The notes below the pieces were generated by a model, which searched no databases, had not been told where the DNA came from, and saw nothing but the letters and a program-made list of their open reading frames with translations. From Saprospiraceae bacterium (GTDB lineage Bacteria > Bacteroidota > Bacteroidia > Chitinophagales > Saprospiraceae), in contig JALOMF010000428.1 of assembly GCA_025455635.1 (NCBI GenBank), forward strand, positions 1 to 5,004: a stretch of DNA of 5,004 bases, in the 5' to 3' direction. Shown here in pieces: positions 1-5,004 of the stretch. The position numbers and the translations under genes are program-made. How positions within the stretch are numbered: the first letter of the stretch is position 1; every line of letters begins with the position of its first letter.

Positions 1-1029
1 CGCATTGTAAAAATCACTCAGTTCTTTGCTTTGTATCCCTCTATGGTAGTGCACTATACCCTTGCAATAGTTGACCGTAATTTCCCTTTCATTGGCAGGT
101 ATATAATGGCTGTATTTTTCAACAAACTGCTCCGCCCACTGGATTTCACCGACCGTCAAGCCTGTCGCCGTTATGTTCATAAATGCGGAGGACGGGATGG
201 AATGGGCGAAAAAACCTTCTTCCATCTCCAATTTATACAATTCAAAAACAAAGCGTTTATGTGGTATCGAGCCTTGGTTTGCCATCGGCACGGCGTAATT
301 CCGCAATTGATTGATGGAAAGGTCACGCTCAAACTGGCTCATCTGCTCGAAGGCGCTGAAAGCAATGCCCCTCAGCTGCTCAATGTCCATTTCTAATTGC
401 CCGCCCAGCAAGGCCACCAATTTTGAAAAAAACGGTACGGTTTCGGAACGCCCAAAAGCAGGTATTTCTGCCATTTGAAGGGCAAGCTGGAGGAAACTGC
501 TTGATTGGTCAGTGCGGACAAGGCGGTTCCGCACGATGCTGTTCGCTTGGTTTTGGAGCATCACCAAGGTGAAGTACTGCTCAAAATCAATAAGTGCGTC
601 GTTCAGTAGTTCGTCTTTGTGCCTAAACCCCCCAAGGCCTGGGTGGTAGTAAAGCATTTCAGCTAGTTCAAAATGCTCCCGGTAGTAGCTCCTGCCCCTG
701 TCTTTCGCCGCCTCCAGCGTTTTCATCCTAGCCACTATGGTCGCCTGAAAAAGCTCGTGGCTTTCCCGCTCGCCCATCGCTTTGGCCAGCAGCTTGGCTT
801 GCAGCTCTTCCGATTTCCACAGTTCTTTTTGAATGAGGTACCGCTCTATGCCCTGCGTGAGCAACGTCATTAGCTTGCGCAGCTTGGGGTAATGCTTGCA
901 CAGCAGCGAAAATAGCTTTGCCACGTCTTCCGTGGGGTTCACAAACGGTGCGGCCAACTGTCGCTCAAGGTCCAGCAGCTCCCTCGAAGTGAGCACCTGT
1001 ATCGTTTTTATCAGCTTGGCATCCAGCAT
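1..1029 (-). CDS. Hypothetical helical protein, 3' end beyond window
   Basis: An uninterrupted frame of 343 codons runs from the ATG at 1029 down to position 1 with no stop, so the C-terminus lies outside the window. The protein begins MLDAKLIKTIQVLTSREL. It is rich in Leu, Glu, Lys and Gln in helix-like spacing and shows no signal peptide, membrane segment or sorting domain, so it is probably cytoplasmic. Residues from about 14 to 70 (ELLDLERQL, PFVNPTEDVAKLFSLL, then LMTLLTQGIERYLIQKEL) resemble, from memory only, a family of uncharacterised Bacteroidota proteins whose N-terminus reads roughly 'L..E...L..FL.SPYFN....L..LF..L'. I do not recognise a catalytic motif and assign no function. The ATG is chosen because it is the first Met, sits about 23 nt behind a plausible promoter start, and the upstream DNA is AT-rich and non-coding in character. 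It lacks a Shine-Dalgarno sequence, which is normal in this phylum. That it is a real gene is fairly sure; the family link is weak. Confidence 0.8.
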   Translation of the reverse strand, partial: MLDAKLIKTIQVLTSRELLDLERQLAAPFVNPTEDVAKLFSLLCKHYPKLRKLMTLLTQGIERYLIQKELWKSEELQAKLLAKAMGERESHELFQATIVARMKTLEAAKDRGRSYYREHFELAEMLYYHPGLGGFRHKDELLNDALIDFEQYFTLVMLQNQANSIVRNRLVRTDQSSSFLQLALQMAEIPAFGRSETVPFFSKLVALLGGQLEMDIEQLRGIAFSAFEQMSQFERDLSINQLRNYAVPMANQGSIPHKRFVFELYKLEMEEGFFAHSIPSSAFMNITATGLTVGEIQWAEQFVEKYSHYIPANEREITVNYCKGIVHYHRGIQSKELSDFYNA

Positions 1030-1058
1030 GGTAGACGTATTAATCTTGTTTGAATACG

Positions 1059-1087
1059 CAAAAATATCAAATAATTCAGAACAAAAA
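1059..1087 (-). promoter_or_regulatory. Probable promoter of the left-hand hypothetical gene
   Basis: Read on the minus strand, positions 1066-1059 give TATTTTTG, a full match to the Bacteroidota -7 box TAnnTTTG. A TTTTTG at 1087-1082 could be the -33 box. The spacer is only 15 bp, shorter than the usual 19 or so, which lowers confidence. Transcription would begin near 1052 and leave a 5' leader of about 23 nt before the ATG at 1029. Confidence 0.45.
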
Positions 1088-1139
1088 TAATTTCAATCTA
1101 CCGAGTTAACTATTTGTATTTCAATAGTATAAAAACCAA

Positions 1140-1175
1140 AAAACACTTTAATGTTCACCAAAAAAACAGTGTTTT
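1140..1175. repeat. AT-rich inverted repeat in the divergent intergenic region
   Basis: AAAACACT at 1140-1147 is matched exactly by its reverse complement AGTGTTTT at 1168-1175, with a 20-base centre. It lies between the probable minus-strand promoter near 1059-1087 and the plus-strand promoter near 1205-1233, so it could bind a regulator acting on either. On the minus strand the right arm is followed by a T-rich run, so a weak terminator is the alternative. In DNA this AT-rich, an 8-bp match may also be chance. Confidence 0.3.
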
Positions 1176-1204
1176 AGAGAACAACTTTGACCACATTGGA
1201 CTTG

Positions 1205-1233
1205 TTGCGCCCTGCTGGATGGCCGTACATTTG
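1205..1233 (+). promoter_or_regulatory. Probable Bacteroidota-type promoter, plus strand
   Basis: TACATTTG at 1226-1233 matches the -7 consensus TAnnTTTG completely. A TTG at 1205-1207 lies 18 bp upstream, close to the expected -33 spacing. Transcription would start at about 1237-1241. No protein gene follows on the plus strand before the terminator at 1361-1408, so the likely product is a small RNA. Confidence 0.5.
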
Positions 1234-1243
1234 TCCAACAAAT
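1229..1243. promoter_or_regulatory. Palindrome overlapping the plus-strand -7 box
   Basis: ATTTGT-CCA-ACAAAT is a perfect 6-bp inverted repeat around a 3-bp centre. It covers the last five bases of the -7 box and the predicted start site, a position where a bound repressor would block transcription. A second, offset pair, TTGGAC at 1196-1201 and GTCCAA at 1233-1238, brackets the promoter. An operator role is inference; no cognate regulator is visible in the window. Confidence 0.3.
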
Positions 1244-1408
1244 AACAAAAACACGCACTAGTTGAGTCTAAAAAATCAAATACAGGTTCGGTAAAATTAG
1301 CCTCAGACCAAAGATATTAGCAGTTGCATAAGTTTCTCTGCTCAAAGAATCTTCATTATGTCTGGCGGATAGGGTAAGCATCATACTTTATACCGCCAGA
1401 TTTTTTTT
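1240..1408 (+). ncRNA. Candidate small RNA, unrecognised family
   Basis: The stretch between the promoter at 1205-1233 and the terminator at 1361-1408 has no plus-strand protein frame but can fold throughout. The first possible hairpin pairs TTG(A)GTCT near 1262-1269 with AGACCAA near 1305-1311. A second two-tier hairpin pairs AAGAT near 1311-1315 with ATCTT near 1349-1353 and, inside it, AGCAG near 1319-1323 with CTGCT near 1338-1342. The third is the terminator stem. The expected RNA is about 170 nt. It does not look like tRNA, and its ends do not pair as in 6S RNA. It ends before the DUF1501 gene, so it is not a leader for that convergent gene. The 5' end is approximate, and the call rests on promoter plus terminator plus hairpins, not on homology. 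Confidence 0.45.
1361..1408 (+). terminator. Intrinsic terminator of the candidate small RNA
   Basis: TCTGGCGG at 1361-1368 pairs perfectly with CCGCCAGA at 1393-1400, followed at once by eight T (1401-1408). The 24-base loop is long but can close further through AAG/CTT or GTA/TAC. The T run lies only on the plus-strand side, so it acts for plus-strand transcription. Its presence where no plus-strand protein gene exists is the main evidence for a small RNA upstream. Confidence 0.7.
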
Positions 1409-1473
1409 GTCTCGAAAGATAAACACGAATGCGAACACGGTAGATAAACCAACAATTCTACTGGTTTTTTCCC

Positions 1474-1510
1474 AAAAAATAAGGCTTGGCAACCGTTTGG
1501 TCGCCAAGCC
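1474..1510 (-). terminator. Strong intrinsic terminator after DUF1501 gene, possibly bidirectional
   Basis: GGCTTGGC at 1483-1490 and GCCAAGCC at 1503-1510 form a perfect 8-bp stem. An inner ACC/GGT pairing leaves a four-base loop. Read on the minus strand it begins about 25 nt after the DUF1501 stop codon and is followed by TTATTTTTT (1482-1474), a good Rho-independent terminator. On the plus strand the same stem is followed by TTTTTCTTTTTT (1511-1522), so it should also stop plus-strand read-through into the antisense of DUF1501. Confidence 0.85.
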
Positions 1511-1535
1511 TTTTTCTTTTTTCGGCTTTGCTGAA

Positions 1536-3110
1536 TCAGAAAACCAACATCTTCTTCGTAACGCCCATTCCATTCAAGCTAACTTGGTAGAAATACGTGC
1601 CGCTTGGCAGACTCCCCCTGTCGAACCTGACACGGTGGGCGCCCGTCGGGTATTTGCCTTCGGCAATCCTCATGACGAAGCGGCCTTGTGCGTCCATCAA
1701 GTTGATGGTCACTTGCGTGTTGTCGAAGCTGTTGAACGTGATGGTCGTGTAGGCATGTACCGGGTTGGGGTAATTGCCCACCCCGAACACGTCCGCTTTC
1801 TCCTCTTGGGCCGAGCTTACCTGCTTGAATATCGGCAGAATCTCGAAGTCTTGGAAGAGAACCTGGCTCAAGTTGGTCAGGCCAAACCAGTCTTGGATGA
1901 CGCTGGCATACACTTGCCTGAAGTCGTGCACCATCGGTACGTCGGCACTCTGGGCCAAGGTGTTCGGAATCTGCGGGTTCTCGCCGATGATGCCGGGGTT
2001 CACCCCTTTTCCAAAAACGAAAAGCGGGGCAGCAGCGCCGTGGTCGGTGCCCATGCTGGCATTGGAGGCGATGGTGCGGCCAAACTCCGAGTAGGTCATG
2101 CCCGCCACGATGTCGTCCTTGCCCATGAGCCGCAGGTCATCCTGGAAAGCATAAATGGCCGACGACACCCTGCCCAACAGCTCGGCATGGAAGCCTGCCG
2201 TCGGTTCATTGGCTTCAATCTGCTCGCTGTGCGTGTCGAAACCGCCGATTGACACGACATAGACGGGCGTGGTAAGCCCACCACCAATCAGCCTGGCCAC
2301 CACCCGCAGCTGGTCGGCCAAATAATTTCCCGAAGGGTAGAGGTTGGACAAATTATTGGGCTGTGCGTCCACTGCCTCTTTTATCACCTCAAAATAGGCT
2401 TGCCCCTTGTTGGACATCAGTTGGATGTACTCCAGCTCATCGCCGTAAGGTGAAGCAGGCGTTGGCTCTTCGATATCGTTTAGGTAGTTGTTGTCCAGCC
2501 CGTCGGGGGTGTTGGGCACCACCATGCCCATCGGGAAGGCGCTGCCCATGAAGGCCAAGGGGAGGAACCCGCCCACTTGAATGGCCAGCGGGTCGGGTGC
2601 GTCTTGGTTCGGATACCCCTCCGGGAACATGGGGTATTCCGAATCCAGCATGCGTCCCAGCCAGCCCGTGTCCACATACTGCGAGCTGTCGCTGGCCGTT
2701 TGCCAGATGTCCATGGAGCGGAAGTGGGAGTAGTCCTGCTGCGGGTAGCCGACGTTCTGCACGATGCTCACGAGGCCGTCGTTGAACATGTTGCGAAGCC
2801 CGGTCATGGCAGGGTGCAGGCCCGTGTTGTCCACGCCATCGAGGCCGAGCACTTGGTTCTGGTTGATGAGGATGTCGCCCCGGTGCGCATAGAGGTTGCT
2901 GTACTGGTCGAGCGGGATGAGGGTGTTCAAGCCGTCGTTGCCGCCGTTCAGTTCGATGAACACCATGATTTTGCCGCTGAGGCTGGCCGCTGCGCCCAAG
3001 CTGCTGAACATGCTGTTGCTCGGCAATGGCGTGATGGAGAAGCCTTTATGGTAAAACGGCGTGAGTGCTGCGGTAAGCCCTGCCGTGCGAAGGAAATTTC
3101 TTCTTTTCAT
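1536..3110 (-). CDS. DUF1501 family protein with T9SS C-terminal sorting domain
   Basis: This 524-residue protein belongs to the DUF1501 family, distantly related to the alkaline phosphatase/sulfatase fold; its substrate is unknown. It starts MKRRNFLRTAGLTAAL, a Tat-like twin-arginine leader with a short hydrophobic stretch. Family hallmarks follow in order: ELNGGNDGLN (53-62), HPAM (99-102), a YPQQDYSHFRSMDIWQTA block (122-139), GWLGRMLD (149-156), GGFDTHS (289-295), SEFGRT (341-346) and GTDHG (354-358). The Asp, Asn and His residues in these blocks may bind metal by analogy with the superfamily. Residues from about 440 to 524 are a type A T9SS sorting domain (GNYPNPVH, then DAQGR, LPSGTYFYQV and a Lys-rich end KKMLVF), so the protein is probably exported and anchored or released at the cell surface. 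The frame is open up to 3182, but I place the start at 3110 because the leader begins there and an A-rich AACAAAAGAATT precedes it; the extra 24 residues would be translated repeat DNA. It is the second gene of a pair with DUF1800, 83 bp downstream of it. Confidence 0.93.
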   Translation of the reverse strand: MKRRNFLRTAGLTAALTPFYHKGFSITPLPSNSMFSSLGAAASLSGKIMVFIELNGGNDGLNTLIPLDQYSNLYAHRGDILINQNQVLGLDGVDNTGLHPAMTGLRNMFNDGLVSIVQNVGYPQQDYSHFRSMDIWQTASDSSQYVDTGWLGRMLDSEYPMFPEGYPNQDAPDPLAIQVGGFLPLAFMGSAFPMGMVVPNTPDGLDNNYLNDIEEPTPASPYGDELEYIQLMSNKGQAYFEVIKEAVDAQPNNLSNLYPSGNYLADQLRVVARLIGGGLTTPVYVVSIGGFDTHSEQIEANEPTAGFHAELLGRVSSAIYAFQDDLRLMGKDDIVAGMTYSEFGRTIASNASMGTDHGAAAPLFVFGKGVNPGIIGENPQIPNTLAQSADVPMVHDFRQVYASVIQDWFGLTNLSQVLFQDFEILPIFKQVSSAQEEKADVFGVGNYPNPVHAYTTITFNSFDNTQVTINLMDAQGRFVMRIAEGKYPTGAHRVRFDRGSLPSGTYFYQVSLNGMGVTKKMLVF

Positions 3111-3120
3111 AATTCTTTTG

Positions 3121-3192
3121 TTCAATGATGAATTAGGAACGAGGGATGAGGAATGAAAATGGGCAAAGCCACCATTCGTCATTTACCATTCA
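3121..3192. repeat. Degenerate heptamer repeats in two opposed arms between the paired genes
   Basis: On the plus strand the left arm reads in seven-base steps: TTCAATG, ATGAATT, AGGAACG, AGGGATG, AGGAATG, AAAATGG (3121-3162). The right arm reads CCATTCG, TCATTTA, CCATTCA (3172-3192), in the opposite sense. The inner parts of the arms pair imperfectly (AATGA and AATGG with CCATT and TCATT, 3152-3183) around a nine-base centre, so the message between the DUF1800 stop and the DUF1501 start could form a hairpin. No T run follows it, so a terminator is unlikely. I recall similar ATTCATCATT-like intergenic repeats in Bacteroidota, without being able to name a described family. Confidence 0.5.
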
Positions 3193-3193
3193 T

Positions 3194-4957
3194 TTACGCC
3201 AGGTTGTACTCTGGCAACAACATGAGATAGCCCAGCATATTGGTCAACCGGGTGCGCACCACCGCCAACGACATGGGGTCGGTCGGGTCGTTCAGGTAGT
3301 CGAACCAAGCGATGGTCCAGTAGCTGTCGCTGGGCAGGCCAGAGAGCAGGATGTTCTTCAGCAGCGTTTTTTTCACGTCGGAGATGGGCTGCGAAAGCAG
3401 GATTTTCAGCGAATCGTCAATCAGCGCCACGGGGTCGCTGGGGTCGCTGAACTGGCTCACGAACGCGATGGGGTCTAGCTGCAAGACCAAGCCATTCACC
3501 GTTTCCAAATTGCCGGAGAACATGGCCAGCACATAGAAATTGCGGTCGCGCACCGTGTTGCTGTTTATCCACATGCGGTAGTACAGGGGTGATTGCCGGA
3601 AGGCTTGCCAGCCTGCCACGTTGGGCGGGTCGCCGGGCACCATCTGCATGGACTCCATGAAATAGCGCAGGAAATATTTCATCGTAATATCGTCCCAAGG
3701 CGTGCCAGTTGGTATCAACATGTTGTAGCTGCGCATGGTGCCAATGATAAAGTCCACGGGCGTGCGGATGAAGCAGCCCTTGTTCGTTGCCTCGAAAAAA
3801 TGGGTGCTCTTGAGCAATGCCTCCACGACGGGCTTGATTTCGTAGCCGTTGCTGCGGAAAATTTGCGCCAGCGGCTGAATCACGTTTGCCTCTGTGGTGG
3901 CATCAATATTATAATAAACGAACCAGCGGTAGAGCTTGCGGCAGAGAAACTCGGCCACTTCGTTTTTGGCAAAAATCATGTCGAGCATGGCGTCCAGCTC
4001 CTGGTCGCCGCCATTGGGGCCGCCCACGCCCTGTATCACGGTGTTGTTGTAAAAAGCACTGAACTGCTTGTTGCCCGTGTCGTGGTTGACGCTGTAGAAA
4101 ATGGTTTTGATGTCTGTCAGGAAACTGTCAATGGTCCAGCCGGTGAGCACCCTAGCCGCTGCCACCACGTCGTCCTCGGTGTAGTGGTCGGGGTTGTCTT
4201 TGCCGATGGTGAAAAGCTCCTGGAGTTCCCGTGCGTAGTTCTCGTCGGGGGCAGTTTTCGTGTTGAGGTAGCCATTGAGGTAAAAGAGCATCATCACGTT
4301 CTTGGTCACCTCCTTGGTCAGGGTCTTGAAATTGCCGAGGCAGTGCTGGCGCAGCAGTTGGTTGTGCTGGTAGCAAACCTTGCCGTAGAAGACCGATTCG
4401 GTCTGCGTGGCGAAGTGGTTGTGCCAGAAGAGGGTCATTTTCTCGCGGGCGCTGGCGTCGTCCTTCAGCATCTGGTCGAACCACCAGCCGCGGAAGCTCT
4501 CGGTGCGGTAGCCCTCGGCGGCGTTGTCGTAGTCGGCATTGACCCAAGTTTGCCCAAGCGGGACATTGGGGTCTTCATAGCCTTCGTTGTTGCCGGGGTT
4601 GTAGTAGTTGTTCAGCGGCAGGTCATCGGCGGCGGGCTGCACGATGTTCAGCACGTGGTTCACGGCCTCGTCCATCGTCATGCCGAGCAGCAGGTCGAGG
4701 TCGGCCTTTTTCACCCCGAAGCCCGTGCGGCGCAGCAGGTGAGCGACTTGGTCAATATCCCACGGGCCAGCGTAGGGTTCAAGGCCGCCGCTCAGGGTGA
4801 TGGTGACGGCGGGTGGCGGCACCAGCGGCAACTCTTGGTCGCTGATGCGGAATAGGTGCTTGGTTTCTCCATCTTGGCCCTGGCCGCCCGCTGGTTTCGG
4901 GACGGCCATGCCCAGCTTCTGGAAAAACGACCTTCTGTCAAGCGTAGATACAGTCAT
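3194..4957 (-). CDS. DUF1800 domain-containing protein
   Basis: This 587-residue protein carries the conserved blocks of DUF1800: AHLLRRTGFG (72-81), SFRGWWFDQML (154-164), REKMTLFWHNHFAT (171-184), ENYARELQELFTIG (239-252), YTEDDVVAAARVLTGW (259-274), LCRKLYRWFV (338-347), KSTHFF (383-388) and PPNVAGW (444-450). The domain fills nearly the whole chain, as usual. Function is unknown; DUF1800 genes are typically next to DUF1501 genes, as here, and are presumed to act together outside the cytoplasm. The N-terminus has a twin-arginine-like DRRSFFQKLG (7-16) but is followed by MAVPKPAGGQGQDGE, with no hydrophobic core, so a working Tat signal is doubtful. There is no T9SS sorting domain; the chain ends LPEYNLA. 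The ATG at 4957 is the first Met and suits the RR motif at residues 8-9. The frame is still open through the 47 bp to the window edge, so a longer N-terminus cannot be excluded. No Shine-Dalgarno sequence is evident. It is probably the first gene of the transcript that continues into DUF1501. Confidence 0.92.
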   Translation of the reverse strand: MTVSTLDRRSFFQKLGMAVPKPAGGQGQDGETKHLFRISDQELPLVPPPAVTITLSGGLEPYAGPWDIDQVAHLLRRTGFGVKKADLDLLLGMTMDEAVNHVLNIVQPAADDLPLNNYYNPGNNEGYEDPNVPLGQTWVNADYDNAAEGYRTESFRGWWFDQMLKDDASAREKMTLFWHNHFATQTESVFYGKVCYQHNQLLRQHCLGNFKTLTKEVTKNVMMLFYLNGYLNTKTAPDENYARELQELFTIGKDNPDHYTEDDVVAAARVLTGWTIDSFLTDIKTIFYSVNHDTGNKQFSAFYNNTVIQGVGGPNGGDQELDAMLDMIFAKNEVAEFLCRKLYRWFVYYNIDATTEANVIQPLAQIFRSNGYEIKPVVEALLKSTHFFEATNKGCFIRTPVDFIIGTMRSYNMLIPTGTPWDDITMKYFLRYFMESMQMVPGDPPNVAGWQAFRQSPLYYRMWINSNTVRDRNFYVLAMFSGNLETVNGLVLQLDPIAFVSQFSDPSDPVALIDDSLKILLSQPISDVKKTLLKNILLSGLPSDSYWTIAWFDYLNDPTDPMSLAVVRTRLTNMLGYLMLLPEYNLA

Positions 4958-5004
4958 GTTGCATGAAGTTTGGTGAAATGGCTTTTTTGGCGTCGTAAAT
5001 CTGC

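Noticed and set aside
31..1090. Three plus-strand frames (31-396, 673-873, 896-1090)
   Set aside because: The first two lie opposite the continuous 343-codon minus-strand gene and the third overlaps its start; none shows a domain or promoter.
1280..1312. GGTTCGG sequence resembling a tRNA T-arm
   Set aside because: No matching T-stem, acceptor stem or anticodon arm can be drawn around it.
1268..1384. Minus-strand small open frame of 38 codons starting MMLTLSARHNED
   Set aside because: It lies inside the candidate small RNA on the other strand, its start falls in the terminator loop, and no promoter or ribosome-binding signal is visible for it. It remains the main alternative if the small RNA is disproved.
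1388..1573. Minus-strand frame of 61 codons overlapping the DUF1501 3' end
   Set aside because: It overlaps the end of DUF1501 in another frame and reads straight through the terminator stem; the Lys-rich middle is just the A/T tracts of that terminator.
1407..2252. Plus-strand open frame of 281 codons opposite the end of the DUF1501 gene
   Set aside because: It runs across the strong terminator stem at 1483-1510 and is antisense to the sorting domain and DUF1501 core; its composition is shadow-like.
2577..3128. Plus-strand open frame of 183 codons opposite the N-terminal half of DUF1501
   Set aside because: Antisense to conserved DUF1501 blocks, rich in Val, His, Glu and Ala, with no recognisable domain.
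3111..3182. Longer DUF1501 start at 3182
   Set aside because: The additional 24 residues come from the heptamer repeat DNA and would put a polar stretch in front of the twin-arginine leader; the ATG at 3110 fits the family's usual N-terminus.
3593..4855. Plus-strand open frame of 420 codons opposite the DUF1800 gene
   Set aside because: The minus-strand frame has unmistakable DUF1800 motifs. The plus frame is rich in Val, His, Gly and Ala in low-complexity runs, typical of an antisense shadow of a GC-rich gene, and has no promoter or family motif.

Overview
The window looks like chromosomal DNA of a Bacteroidota bacterium, most likely from the Saprospiraceae/Chitinophagia side of the phylum. 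Three things point there: a DUF1800-DUF1501 gene pair, a type IX secretion (T9SS) C-terminal sorting domain on the DUF1501 protein, and promoter-like sites matching the Bacteroidota form (TTG ... TAnnTTTG). No Shine-Dalgarno sequences are evident before the starts. All three protein genes I can support lie on the minus strand. I saw no tRNA, rRNA, CRISPR array, insertion sequence or phage gene.

Layout from left to right. Positions 1-1029 (minus) hold the 5' part of an unrecognised, probably helical protein whose frame is open to the window edge. Positions 1030-1535 are an AT-rich gap with no convincing protein gene, but it is well organised. It holds a likely promoter for the left gene, an inverted repeat, a plus-strand promoter with a palindrome over its -7 box, a stretch with several possible hairpins, and a plus-strand hairpin with a run of eight T. 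Together these suggest an undescribed plus-strand small RNA of about 170 nt. A second strong hairpin at 1474-1510 ends the minus-strand operon. Positions 1536-3110 (minus) encode the DUF1501 protein with its T9SS sorting domain. An 83-bp spacer (3111-3193) contains degenerate seven-base repeats in two opposed arms. Positions 3194-4957 (minus) encode the DUF1800 protein. The last 47 bp (4958-5004) are upstream sequence with no recognisable promoter; the DUF1800 frame stays open through them.

The DUF1800 gene is upstream and the DUF1501 gene downstream on the same strand, with no promoter or strong terminator visible between them, so they probably form one transcript. Both families are usually found together in Bacteroidota, Planctomycetota and Proteobacteria, and neither has a settled biochemical function. 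The DUF1501 product is predicted to cross the inner membrane with a Tat-like leader and then leave by T9SS. The DUF1800 product is presumably its partner, but it lacks a normal signal peptide and a sorting domain.

The most novel part is the candidate small RNA in the gap, not the coding genes. Long plus-strand open frames opposite the two large genes are antisense shadows and are not annotated.
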